Assembly: GCF_013337765.1 (NCBI RefSeq)
Contig: NZ_VBSB01000008.1
Span: 1 to 64,000 of the forward strand
Direction of reading: 5' to 3'
Length of the DNA stretch: 64,000 nt
DNA from: Mycolicibacterium sphagni
GTDB taxonomy: Bacteria; Actinomycetota; Actinomycetes; Mycobacteriales; Mycobacteriaceae
Position 1 is the first letter of the stretch, and every line of letters starts with the position of its first letter. Both the position numbers and the translations under genes were made by a program. This document shows, piece after piece, positions 18,099 to 26,425 of this stretch. The notes beneath the pieces were generated by a model. The model was not told the origin of the DNA. It saw only the letters and a list, made by a program, of their open reading frames with translations, and did no database searches.

Positions 18099-19232
18099 TC
18101 ATGCTCCGTTCTGTGTCATCGGGTAGATGGTGACGCCCTGGACGACCCGATTGACTTCGCCGGAGGGGAAGGGATTGTCGGGGGTCTTGCCGTGTTCGAG
18201 CGCCGTGAACAGTGCCAGGTACTGGGCGAACACCAGAAACGGCAGAGCGGCAAGCGCGTCATCGAAGCCGTCGAGACCCGGCAGCACGACGGCGGAACCA
18301 AGTTCCTCGGGCAGCGGCGCGGTGGCGATCACCGTGACGGCGTCATCGCCGAGCTGGGCGCGGATCTCGGCGACGATGTCAAGGTCGTAGCGGCGGGTGT
18401 AGGGGTCGCCGGAGACGTACACCACGGCGAGTGTGTCGCCGTCGAGTGCGGACTTCGGTCCGTGCCGAAAACCGAGCGGGGAATCGAAGTAGGTGACCAC
18501 GTCACCGGCCGTCAGTTCCAGCATCTTCAGGGCGGACTCACGCGCGAGCCCCGTGAGCGGCCCGCTGCCGAGATAGAAGAACCGTTGCTTCTTGGCCCGG
18601 GCGAGGGCCGCGATGTCCTGTTGCAGGCCGATGATCTGCTCGGCTGCCCTGGCCAGTGCGTCGACGTCGCGGTCGGTTCCGGGCCCGAGCAGCAGGAGGC
18701 ACGTCAGCAGCATCGATGTCAGGCTCGACGTCATCGCGAAACCGGTGTCGTTGGTGCGTTCCGGCATGTAGACGACCCGCGAGTTGGGCCTGCCGGTGTG
18801 CGTGCGGCCCAGCTCGCCGGCGGGGTCGCAGGTCACGACGAGATGTGCGATGTCGTCGACGAGTTCGTCGGCAAGGGCCGTGGTGGCCAGGCTTTCCGGA
18901 CTGTTGCCCGAGCGGCCGAAGGACACCATCAGCGTCGGAGTGTGCCGTTCCAGGTGATCGAGGGGGCTGGCGACGATGCTGGTGGTCGGGATCGCGTCGA
19001 CGCGACGGCCGAGATAGCGCCGTACGGCGGCGGCCGCGATCTCGCCGATGAACGCTGAGCTTCCGGCGCCGGTCAGGATGATCCGAAGGTCGGGGCGCGC
19101 GGTGAGCTCGCTGAGGAACTCGACGACAGCGGGATCGATGTTGCGGGCGAGCTCTCGCCAGGCGCCCGGTTGTTGTCCGATCTCGAGAATCGTTGCCCCG
19201 CCAGCTTCTTGGGCGGGAATGGCTTTCGTCAT
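18099..19232 (-). CDS. AgaS-like SIS-domain sugar-phosphate isomerase/deaminase
   Basis: This 377-residue protein has two SIS domains. The first has 'ILTGAGSSAFIGEIAAAAV' and 'VSFGRSGNSPES'; the second has 'FYLGSGPLTGLARESALKMLEL' and 'GFRHGPKS', the hallmark of AgaS/GlmS-type enzymes. AgaS converts galactosamine-6-phosphate to tagatose-6-phosphate plus ammonia. It overlaps gatZ by four bases and precedes the kinase, consistent with one pathway. Confidence 0.87.
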   Translation of the reverse strand: MTKAIPAQEAGGATILEIGQQPGAWRELARNIDPAVVEFLSELTARPDLRIILTGAGSSAFIGEIAAAAVRRYLGRRVDAIPTTSIVASPLDHLERHTPTLMVSFGRSGNSPESLATTALADELVDDIAHLVVTCDPAGELGRTHTGRPNSRVVYMPERTNDTGFAMTSSLTSMLLTCLLLLGPGTDRDVDALARAAEQIIGLQQDIAALARAKKQRFFYLGSGPLTGLARESALKMLELTAGDVVTYFDSPLGFRHGPKSALDGDTLAVVYVSGDPYTRRYDLDIVAEIRAQLGDDAVTVIATAPLPEELGSAVVLPGLDGFDDALAALPFLVFAQYLALFTALEHGKTPDNPFPSGEVNRVVQGVTIYPMTQNGA

Positions 19233-20512
19233 AGGGTCACTCCACTCACGGCTTGGGCGTACGGCCGCATCGCGTCGCGGATTCGATCGATCACCAGCAA
19301 GGACGCGGACGGATCGAGTTCACCGGCACGGATCCGGTCGTACTGGTTGGGCAGGAATTGACTGATCAGCGGCATCGGTACCCCGACGCGGTCGAGGTTG
19401 TCCAACAGACGCTGGCGCGCGGTGTCGACCTCGTCTTCGGCCCAGTAGTACCGGAGCCGGTCGCTGTAGCTGTACCGTCTGGCCGTCTTCTGGCTCTGCG
19501 GGTCCCCCTCGTAGTAACCCTGCCAGTATTCCGGGTTGGCGAGCATCCGCCGCTCGATGACGTCGATCAGGTTGGACCGTGATGGCGGCGGCAGGAGTTC
19601 GTTCTCGATGTGGGAGAGCCCGAAGAGCGCTTCGCGCATCGCGAAGGTCAGTGCCGGCCCGACTTTCAGTACGGCCCAGTGGTCTTCGACGAGCTCTCGC
19701 AATTGTGCGGGCCGCTGATAGTCGGTGGAATGAGCCTCGAAGACCAAATGCGGCTCATCGTCCAGAATTCGCCGTAGCGCCGCGGTGGCCTCGCGCTGGT
19801 AGTCGATGACCTGAAGGTGGTCGAACTCGACGCCGGGCTGGACCACCAGCCCCATCACGCGGGGCCACACGTGGTCGAGGCCCGACTCCCCAAACGCGTT
19901 GCGGTGCGCGGTGATCGTCCGCCGCGCACGATCCGCGGGCGTGGGTGCCAGGGCGCCGAGGGTTTCGTGCGCTCCACCGGGCACCGGCACCTCGGTGCCG
20001 ATGACGTACATCGGCAGGTCGGTGCCGCTGCGATGCGCGCAGTCCTCGGCCACCCGCATCAGGCGGGCGGCGCGCCCGGCGACGATCTCGTCGTCGAGGA
20101 CGTTCGGGTCGTCGGCGCACGGCATGCTGCAGTCGAGGTGAATCTTGGCGTAGCCGGCCTCCACGTACGCGGCGATGAGCGTGTCGGCCTTGGCCATCGC
20201 GGCCTCGGCGGTTTCGCTTTGCCACCGGTTCGGGCCGAGGTGGTCGCCGCCCAGCACGACGCGTTCGCGGGGGAATTCGCAGCGATCGGCAATGCCGAGG
20301 ACGACATCGCGGAATTCGGCCGGACGAAGTCCGGTGTAGCCGCCGAACTGGTCGACCTGATTCGAGGTGGCTTCGATCAGCACATGGGCGCCATCGGCGG
20401 CGGCCTGCAGGATGGCCGCCTCGACGACGGTGGGATGCGCCGAGCACACGGAATAGACACCGACCGGATCTCCGGACTTATGTCTGCGGATCGTGTCGGC
20501 GAGCGAGCTCAT
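19229..20512 (-). CDS. GatZ/KbaZ-like tagatose-bisphosphate aldolase non-catalytic subunit
   Basis: This 427-residue protein carries the family hallmark N-terminus 'HKSGDPVGVYSVCSAHPTVVEAAI' region and 'LGGDHLGPNRWQ', 'IHLDCSM' and 'VFEAHSTDYQ'. GatZ/KbaZ stabilises the class II aldolase GatY/KbaY. ATG 20512 (MSSLADTIRRHK) matches the family start; ATG 20536 is eight codons longer. It is the first gene of the minus-strand sugar operon and faces the DeoR regulator. Confidence 0.87.
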   Translation of the reverse strand: MSSLADTIRRHKSGDPVGVYSVCSAHPTVVEAAILQAAADGAHVLIEATSNQVDQFGGYTGLRPAEFRDVVLGIADRCEFPRERVVLGGDHLGPNRWQSETAEAAMAKADTLIAAYVEAGYAKIHLDCSMPCADDPNVLDDEIVAGRAARLMRVAEDCAHRSGTDLPMYVIGTEVPVPGGAHETLGALAPTPADRARRTITAHRNAFGESGLDHVWPRVMGLVVQPGVEFDHLQVIDYQREATAALRRILDDEPHLVFEAHSTDYQRPAQLRELVEDHWAVLKVGPALTFAMREALFGLSHIENELLPPPSRSNLIDVIERRMLANPEYWQGYYEGDPQSQKTARRYSYSDRLRYYWAEDEVDTARQRLLDNLDRVGVPMPLISQFLPNQYDRIRAGELDPSASLLVIDRIRDAMRPYAQAVSGVTL

Positions 20513-20580
20513 CCGCCGCCCGGACATTTGCAACATTGCTCGATCATGGGAAGCTCGCTCAGAGTGCGCAACGCAATCGC

Positions 20581-20611
20581 GTCAAGTGATCACTAAAACT
20601 GATCGTTTGAC
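20581..20611. promoter_or_regulatory. Probable operator of the DeoR regulator
   Basis: The arms GTCAAGTGATCA (20581-20592) and TGATCGTTTGAC (20600-20611) form an inverted repeat matching at 10 of 12 positions around a seven-base spacer. It lies in the 136-base divergent gap between gatZ and the DeoR gene, about 38 bases before the regulator start, where it could control both. Binding by the DeoR protein is inferred from position. Confidence 0.65.
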
Positions 20612-20648
20612 GCCAGCGCACTGGCTGCGAAGCGAAGGAGGCAATGCC

Positions 20649-21434
20649 GTGTCGACCAGGCGCACCGATCGGATGCGTGAGGTGCTGTCACTGTTGCGCG
20701 AGCGCGGCGAGGTCGACTCGCAGGTGCTGCGCACCGAATTGCGGGTGTCGGCAGCGACGCTGCGCCGCGACCTCAGCGAGCTCGAGGATCAAGGCCTGCT
20801 GGTCCGGACACACGGCGGGGCCCGGGCACTCGACCCCAGCGACAGCGAGATCCCCGTGCGGCTGCGCGATCACCGGACGATCGCCATCAAACGGCGGATC
20901 GCCCAGCACGCCGCCGCGCTGGTGCCTGCCGGTCCGCAGGCGGTGGCCTTGACCGGCGGGATCACCACCGGTGAAGTCGCACGATCGCTGAAGGGCCGCC
21001 CTCAGATGACGATCGTCACGAACTCCCTGACGATCGCCGCTGATTGCGCAGTCGACGCGCAGATGAAGGTGATCGCGACCGGCGGTCTGGTGCGGGCGAA
21101 TTCGTTGGAAGCGGTCGGCCCGATGTCTGAGCACGCATTTCAGGTGATCAACGTCGGCACCGCGGTCCTCGGTGCCGACGGGATGTCGGCGGAGGTGGGG
21201 GCGACCACATTCGACGAGGCTGAAGCGCGCACCGCGATAGCCATGGCGACCAGCGCGCAGCAGGTCATCGTCGCGGTCGACGGCTCCAAGATCGGCAAGG
21301 TCACACTTGCAAAGATGGTGACACTCAACGAGATCGACCACTTGGTGACCGATTCGACCGCGGACCCGGTTCAGCTGCAGCGGATCGTCGCGGCGGGAGT
21401 GCACGTCCACGTCGTCGACGTGGGCGACGACTGA
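20649..21434 (+). CDS. DeoR/GlpR-family sugar regulator
   Basis: This 261-residue protein has an N-terminal winged helix with the DeoR signature ('VSAATLRRDLSELEDQGLLVRTHGGA', shown in part) and a C-terminal sugar-phosphate sensing domain ('TGGITTGEVARSL', 'LGADGMSAEVGATTFDE'). The GTG at 20649 is chosen because GAAGGAGG (20634-20641) lies about seven bases upstream and the DNA-binding domain then begins at residue 5. It most likely represses the divergent sugar operon and is relieved by a phosphorylated sugar. Confidence 0.9.
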   Translation: MSTRRTDRMREVLSLLRERGEVDSQVLRTELRVSAATLRRDLSELEDQGLLVRTHGGARALDPSDSEIPVRLRDHRTIAIKRRIAQHAAALVPAGPQAVALTGGITTGEVARSLKGRPQMTIVTNSLTIAADCAVDAQMKVIATGGLVRANSLEAVGPMSEHAFQVINVGTAVLGADGMSAEVGATTFDEAEARTAIAMATSAQQVIVAVDGSKIGKVTLAKMVTLNEIDHLVTDSTADPVQLQRIVAAGVHVHVVDVGDD

Positions 21435-21447
21435 GGAGGCTACGCGA

Positions 21448-22284
21448 CTATCCGTGGATCGCGGTGATCAGCGAGGACACCGCCTCGGCGATCGCATCGC
21501 GCGCGGGGGAGAGGTAGCGGCGAGGATCGTTGACCTGCGGGTCGGCGGCCAAGAACGCGCGCACCGCATCGGTGAACCGGACGTTGAGCAGCGTGCCCAC
21601 GTTGATCTTGGTGATCCCCGCCTCGACGGCTTTGCGTAGATCAGTGTCGGCGACACCTGAAGAGCCATGCAGCACAAGGGGAACCGATAACGCCGCCCGC
21701 AGGCGCCCGATCAGCTCGAAATCCAGGGACGCACTGCGCTCGGACATCGCGTGGGAGCTGCCCACCGCGACAGCCAATGCATCGACTCCGGTGGCTGCGA
21801 CGAACTCGGCTGCCTCGTCGGGGTCGGTGCGCACGCCGGGAGCGTGCGCACCATCCTTACCGCCGACCTCTCCGAGTTCGGCCTCCAGGAACAAGCCCTC
21901 TCGATGTGCCCATTGCGCTGCGGCTTTCGTGGCAGCGACGTTGGCGGCATAGTCCAGCGTCGACGCATCGAACATGGCGGAGGAAGCGCCGGTGGCGGCG
22001 CACGCGCGCAAGAGCTGCTCGTCTTCGACATGGTCGAGATGAACCGCGACGTCGATTGCCGCCGCTGCGGCAACGGCGCCGGCCGCCGCGGCGATCGGCT
22101 GCAGATTGCCGTGGTGGAATTTGACGGCGTTCTCGCTCAGCTGCAGGATCACCGGCCTGCCAACATGTTCGGCTCCGGCGACAATGGCCTCGGCGTGTTC
22201 GAGCATGATGACGTTGCAGGCGAGTATCCCTGACCCCTCGCGGTACGCGGCGGCGACGAGATCGACGGTTCGAGCGAGCGGCAT
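21448..22284 (-). CDS. GatY/KbaY-like class II tagatose/fructose-bisphosphate aldolase
   Basis: This 278-residue TIM-barrel aldolase has the catalytic/zinc region 'VHLDHVED' (Asp84, His85), a second histidine in 'VGSSHAM' (His178) and the third in 'LVLHGSSG' (His206). Usual family motifs are LDHG and LHGGSG, so two loop glycines differ. With GatZ it would split tagatose-1,6-bisphosphate (or a related ketose bisphosphate). It lies convergent to the DeoR gene and 12 bases downstream of a KstD-like gene on the same strand, an odd operon partner. Confidence 0.85.
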   Translation of the reverse strand: MPLARTVDLVAAAYREGSGILACNVIMLEHAEAIVAGAEHVGRPVILQLSENAVKFHHGNLQPIAAAAGAVAAAAAIDVAVHLDHVEDEQLLRACAATGASSAMFDASTLDYAANVAATKAAAQWAHREGLFLEAELGEVGGKDGAHAPGVRTDPDEAAEFVAATGVDALAVAVGSSHAMSERSASLDFELIGRLRAALSVPLVLHGSSGVADTDLRKAVEAGITKINVGTLLNVRFTDAVRAFLAADPQVNDPRRYLSPARDAIAEAVSSLITAIHG

Positions 22285-22296
22285 CTGCCTGTCCTA

Positions 22297-24000
22297 TCAG
22301 CGGGGTGCCTCCGTGTCCAGCACGGCCGCGTCGTGGGCGGCGATGTAGCCGAACACCAATCCCTGCGCGATGGTCGCTCCCGCGCCGGGATAGCTGGCCC
22401 CGAACACGTTGGCCGCGGTGTTGCCGATCGCGTACAGACCAGCGATGGCACTGCCGTCTTCGCGCAGTACCCGCGCGTGCGCGTCGGCCCGCAGTCCGCC
22501 GCAGGTACCCAGGTCGCTGAGCACGATCTTGACCGCGTAGAACGGGCCGTGTTGCAGGGCACGCAGATTGGGATTCGGGCTGATCGTCGGGTCGCCGTAG
22601 TACTGGTCGTAGGGGCTTGCGCCGCGGCCGAACTCGGGGTCGCTGCCGGCCACGGCGGTCTCGTTGAAGCGGCCCATCGTCGCGGTGAACGTCTCGACCG
22701 GGAGGCCGACCTGGGTGCCCAGTGCCGCCAGAGTGTCACTGCGGTAGGCGATCCCGGCCTCGTACCAGGTTCGTGGAATGGGCATCCGGGGGAACAGTTG
22801 GGCGGCCATCAGATAGCTGTTCCGATACTTCTGGTCGAAGATGAGCCACATCTGTTCGACGGGTGTTCCGTTGCGCTCACGCTCCAAGACATGCTGGCCG
22901 AAGGACATGTAGTCGCAGGCCTCGTTGACGAATCGGGCACCGGTCTGATCGACGATGAGTGAACCGGGCAGTGATCGCTCCGCGAGCATGACAACCGGGG
23001 CGGCGTCGGGGACGCCTGCGAACGCGGGAAACCACCAGGCCTGGTCCATCAGTGCGATATCGGCACCGATGTCCTGAGCTAACCGGATGGCATCGCCGGT
23101 GTTTCCCTCGGCGCCGAGACTCAGTGGTTCAAGCGATTCGGACTGAAACTTCCGTCGCCAGTCCATCCGATGGTCGAATCCTCCTGCGGCCAAGACGACA
23201 CCGCGCTGGGCCTGCACCCTGACGGGCCTGCCGCCGCGATTCAGCACCGCGCCGGTCACCCGGTCGCCGTCGACGGTGAGCTGGGTCAAGGTGGTGTTGG
23301 TCCACATCGGGACCCCGGCCCGCAGTAGCCCCGCGAACATTCCGGCCGCCAGCGCCTGCCCGCCTGCTACGTAGTGGCGTCCGACCAGCCGCCCGCCGAT
23401 GCCTTGGAACGCTCGCTTCGCCATCAGTGGGAGCGCCTTGTGCGGCAGGGACGCGACGAGGTTCATCACCCGGTAGTCGGCCCCGGTGATGGGTATCGGC
23501 AGCTGGGATTCCACCACCCCGGGGCGCAGCATCGTGCGGTGCTTGCCGAGGATCGACGTGCTCAGCGGTCGGCATTCGCAGGTTCGACCCACCACGCTGC
23601 CGCCGGGCTGCTCTGGGTGGTAGTCGGAATAGTCCCTGGCCCACGCGAACCTCATCGGCGTCGTGCGGGACAGCATCTCCACCGTGGCCGGTCCGTGTTC
23701 GACGAAGTTCTCGGCCCGGTCCGCCGGGGCCTTGTCACCGATCACCGCGCGCACATAGCGCCGCCCCGCATCGAGGGAGTCCAGCGAACCGTTGCGTCGC
23801 AGCACCGGGTTTGCCGGCATCCAGAACGCTCCACCGGAGCGGGCCGTCGACCCTCCGATGTACTCAGTTTTCTCGACGATCATCGACGACATTCCGAGTT
23901 CGCTGGCGGCCAGGGCCGCCGCCATCCCCGTTCCGGATCCGACCACCAGGAGGTCGACGGAAATGTGCTCGGTGTCCGGCGCCGGCGGGGGAGTCGTCAT
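22297..24000 (-). CDS. KstD-like FAD-dependent dehydrogenase
   Basis: This 567-residue flavoprotein has the FAD loop 'LLVVGSGTGMAAALAASELG', 'GGSTARSGGAFWMPANPV' and C-terminal 'GLYAIGNTAANVFGASYPGAGATI', the set seen in 3-ketosteroid-delta1-dehydrogenases. ATG 24000 is preferred over 24039 because AGAAGG is close upstream and the peptide starts MTTPPP before the FAD domain. It is divergent from KshA with a palindrome between them; KshA and KstD together open steroid ring B. Delta4-dehydrogenase activity is an alternative. Confidence 0.86.
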   Translation of the reverse strand: MTTPPPAPDTEHISVDLLVVGSGTGMAAALAASELGMSSMIVEKTEYIGGSTARSGGAFWMPANPVLRRNGSLDSLDAGRRYVRAVIGDKAPADRAENFVEHGPATVEMLSRTTPMRFAWARDYSDYHPEQPGGSVVGRTCECRPLSTSILGKHRTMLRPGVVESQLPIPITGADYRVMNLVASLPHKALPLMAKRAFQGIGGRLVGRHYVAGGQALAAGMFAGLLRAGVPMWTNTTLTQLTVDGDRVTGAVLNRGGRPVRVQAQRGVVLAAGGFDHRMDWRRKFQSESLEPLSLGAEGNTGDAIRLAQDIGADIALMDQAWWFPAFAGVPDAAPVVMLAERSLPGSLIVDQTGARFVNEACDYMSFGQHVLERERNGTPVEQMWLIFDQKYRNSYLMAAQLFPRMPIPRTWYEAGIAYRSDTLAALGTQVGLPVETFTATMGRFNETAVAGSDPEFGRGASPYDQYYGDPTISPNPNLRALQHGPFYAVKIVLSDLGTCGGLRADAHARVLREDGSAIAGLYAIGNTAANVFGASYPGAGATIAQGLVFGYIAAHDAAVLDTEAPR

Positions 24001-24022
24001 CTGCCTTCTTCCGCTCAACCTG

Positions 24023-24039
24023 ATGGTTCTGCAGACCAT
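24023..24039. promoter_or_regulatory. Palindromic operator candidate between kstD-like gene and kshA
   Basis: ATGGT (24023-24027) and ACCAT (24035-24039) flank TCTGCAG, itself containing a CTGCAG palindrome. The site is in the 99-base divergent gap, 23 bases from the flavoprotein start. TGGT-N-ACCA symmetry is typical of GntR/FadR sites as well as others. No KstR box (TNNAACNNGTTNNA) was seen here. Confidence 0.5.
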
Positions 24040-24099
24040 ATCCCCGGGGTGGTGTCACGCTGTCAGGAACGGTCAGGCGAGCGAGGCGAGGACGCGAAC

Positions 24100-25236
24100 A
24101 TGACGACGATGCATGCCGATGTCGAGGTGCGCCAGATCGAAGAGGGCACCCCGCCCACCCGTTTCGCCCGAGGCTGGCACTGCCTGGGTTTGACTCGGGA
24201 TCTCGGTGACGGAAAGCCACACGCCATCAACGCGTTCGGAACGAAGCTGGTGGTGTTCCGCGGTGACGACGGCGCGCTCAACGTGCTCGACGGCTACTGC
24301 AGGCACTTGGGCGGCGACCTGACGCGGGGACAGGTCAAGGGCAACGAGATCGCCTGCCCGTTCCACGACTGGCGATGGGGTGGTGACGGGCGCTGCAAGC
24401 AGGTTCCCTATAGCCGAAGGGTCCCCAAGCTGGCCCGCACCGCGACGTGGCGCACCCTGGAACAGGACGGCATGCTGTTCGTCTGGAACGACCCGGAGGG
24501 CAACCCACCCCCGGAGGGCGTCGTCATCCCGCGCATCGAAGGCGCCTCAAGCGACGAGTGGACCGACTGGCACTGGTACACCACGGTCGTCAACATCAAC
24601 TGCCGCGAGATCATCGACAACGTCGTCGACATGGCGCACTTCTTCTACGTGCATTCGGCGATGCCGACCTTTTTCAAGAACATCTTCGAAGGACACGTGG
24701 CCACCCAGTACATGAATAGTGGCGTCCGCCAAGACCAGCCGACGCCCGAAGGGCCGGTGATGCTCGGCTCGACGTCCGTCGCCTCGTACTGGGGGCCGTC
24801 GTTCATGATCGACGATCTGACCTACCACTACGAACACGAGGACCAGCAGAGCATTCTGCTCAATTGCCATTACCCGATTGACGCGAATTCCTTTGTCCTG
24901 CAATACGGCATCATCGTGAAGAAGTCGGCGAACCTGCCACAGGAGGCCGCGATGCAGGCCGCGATTGGGCTCGGGGACTTCGTCAAAATGGGGTTCGAGC
25001 AGGACGTCGCGATCTGGCGAACCAAGACCAGGATCGACAATCCGCTGCTGTGCGAGGAGGACGGGCCTGTCTATCAGCTTCGCCGCTGGTACGAGCAGTT
25101 CTACGTCGACGTCGCCGACGTGACGCCCGATATGGTCGACCGGTTCGAATACGAGGTCGACGTGTCCCACCCACGCGAGGCGTGGCAGGAAGAGGTGGCA
25201 GAGAACATCGCCGCCCGGGCAGGAGCCGCGGGATGA
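24100..25236 (+). CDS. kshA: KshA-like Rieske oxygenase (3-ketosteroid 9alpha-hydroxylase oxygenase)
   Basis: This 378-residue protein has the Rieske [2Fe-2S] ligands Cys67, His69, Cys86 and His89 ('YCRHLGG', 'CPFHDW') and the mononuclear iron site region 'DNVVDMAHFFYVH' (His180, His185). 'DNPLLCEEDGPVYQLRRWYEQFYVDVADV' matches (in part) the KshA C-terminus as I recall it from M. tuberculosis. It hydroxylates C9 of androstadienedione-type steroids, using electrons from the reductase KshB, which is not in this window. ATG 24100 is chosen because it gives the standard N-terminus; upstream frame lies over the divergent gene. Confidence 0.92.
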   Translation: MTTMHADVEVRQIEEGTPPTRFARGWHCLGLTRDLGDGKPHAINAFGTKLVVFRGDDGALNVLDGYCRHLGGDLTRGQVKGNEIACPFHDWRWGGDGRCKQVPYSRRVPKLARTATWRTLEQDGMLFVWNDPEGNPPPEGVVIPRIEGASSDEWTDWHWYTTVVNINCREIIDNVVDMAHFFYVHSAMPTFFKNIFEGHVATQYMNSGVRQDQPTPEGPVMLGSTSVASYWGPSFMIDDLTYHYEHEDQQSILLNCHYPIDANSFVLQYGIIVKKSANLPQEAAMQAAIGLGDFVKMGFEQDVAIWRTKTRIDNPLLCEEDGPVYQLRRWYEQFYVDVADVTPDMVDRFEYEVDVSHPREAWQEEVAENIAARAGAAG

Positions 25237-25511
25237 CCGTTCGGCCGGACAATCGCCTGGCCGATGCCCCGATGGTGCCGGTCGGTTGTCGGCAGTGCGG
25301 CGCGACGGTTGCGGTCCGCAAGAGCACCTGGGCGCAGACCAGCGTGCAATGGAATGCCGAAGCGACGGCTGCCTGCATACAACGGCGGTCTGCAGACGCA
25401 CTGGCCGGTCATGGTCGCGGGCTCTTCCTCGTCTGCTCGGAATTGCGTGCGTCGATCGCCGCCGCCGCCCGGTGCGGTCGGGTGCCGATTGTGGACGAGG
25501 ATTCGAACTAA
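25233..25511 (+). CDS. Five-cysteine small protein coupled to KshA
   Basis: This 92-residue protein starts at ATG 25233 inside the KshA stop (ATGA). It has Cys19 and Cys22 in 'VGCRQCGA', then Cys48, Cys68 and Cys81, and the segment 'VRKSTWAQTSVQW'. The CxxC-GA motif looks like a zinc or iron knuckle. I do not recognise a named family. Tight coupling suggests it assists KshA, for example in metal handling or electron delivery. Its end overlaps the convergent lipase gene by four bases. Confidence 0.75.
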   Translation: MTVRPDNRLADAPMVPVGCRQCGATVAVRKSTWAQTSVQWNAEATAACIQRRSADALAGHGRGLFLVCSELRASIAAAARCGRVPIVDEDSN

Positions 25512-26425
25512 TCCCGGCCGAGCACCGCGCGCACGTCGAGCCAAGCCTGTTCGCGCGCGCGCGATTCCAGGGCCAGCCCGGGCATGGTCATGAATCCGTG
25601 TACCGCGCCGTCATAGCACCGGTGGACGGTGTCTACCCCGGCTCGGGTGAGCGCCTGTGCGTACGAATCGCCTTCACTGCGTAGCGGATCGAACCCCGCG
25701 GTCACCACAACGGCAGGGGACAATCCCGACAGGTCGGCATGAGCGGGGCTGGCGTACGGGTGATTCCGTTGCGCTGCGTCGGGTAGGTACTGATCCCAGT
25801 ACCACATCATGGCGGCGCGGGTGTTGTAGTAGCCGTTGGCACAGGCCTGGTAGGACGGGGTGTTGAAATCAGCGGTGATGACCGGATAGAGCAGTAGCTG
25901 CGCATCGATCACCGGGTCGCCGAGATCACGCGCCCGGATCGCGGTCACCGCCGCCAGGTTGCCCCCGGCGCTGTCGCCGGCCACGATCAACGGCTGTCCC
26001 GGCACTTGAGTGGCCGCCCACCGGATCGTTGCGTACGCATCGTTGCAGGCCGCCGGCCACGGATGTTCCGGGGCTAGTCGATAATCCACCGAAATCACCA
26101 TGGCACCAACGCCATTGGCCATCGAACGGCACAATCCGTCGTGGCTGTCGAGGTCGCAGAACACGAAGCCGCCACCGTGGAAGAACACCGCGACGGCCCG
26201 GGCGGACTTTGGATGATAGATGCGCACCGGTATCTCGCCGGCCGGTCCTGGCACCGTCGTGTCGGTGACACTGTGCACGGGTTCGGGCTCGGCCACCGGG
26301 CGCAGCCGAGCCCGGATCGCGGCCCGGGCCTGGGCGCCGGTCATCGTGTGCACCGAGGGAAACCCGGCGTTGAGGTTGTCGATGATCGAGGCGATGTCAG
26401 GGTCGAGGGGCACTCGGTGCTCCAC
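25508..26425 (-). CDS. HSL-family alpha/beta hydrolase (esterase/lipase)
   Basis: This 305-residue enzyme is a hormone-sensitive-lipase type hydrolase with the oxyanion motif HGGG (83-86), nucleophile Ser152 in 'GDSAGG', Asp246 in 'GFDPLRSEG' and His276 in 'VHGF'. GTG 26425 is chosen: it shares its base with the upstream flavoprotein stop, and 'DPDIASIIDNLN' then forms the usual N-terminal cap. It may hydrolyse a steroid ester, a lactone made by the nearby Baeyer-Villiger enzyme, or another short ester; the choice is inference. Confidence 0.88.
   Translation of the reverse strand: MEHRVPLDPDIASIIDNLNAGFPSVHTMTGAQARAAIRARLRPVAEPEPVHSVTDTTVPGPAGEIPVRIYHPKSARAVAVFFHGGGFVFCDLDSHDGLCRSMANGVGAMVISVDYRLAPEHPWPAACNDAYATIRWAATQVPGQPLIVAGDSAGGNLAAVTAIRARDLGDPVIDAQLLLYPVITADFNTPSYQACANGYYNTRAAMMWYWDQYLPDAAQRNHPYASPAHADLSGLSPAVVVTAGFDPLRSEGDSYAQALTRAGVDTVHRCYDGAVHGFMTMPGLALESRAREQAWLDVRAVLGRD

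Noticed and set aside
24001..24099. Possible KstR box in front of kshA
   Set aside because: No TNNAACNNGTTNNA match was found in this gap or in the hsaA-like/monooxygenase gap.
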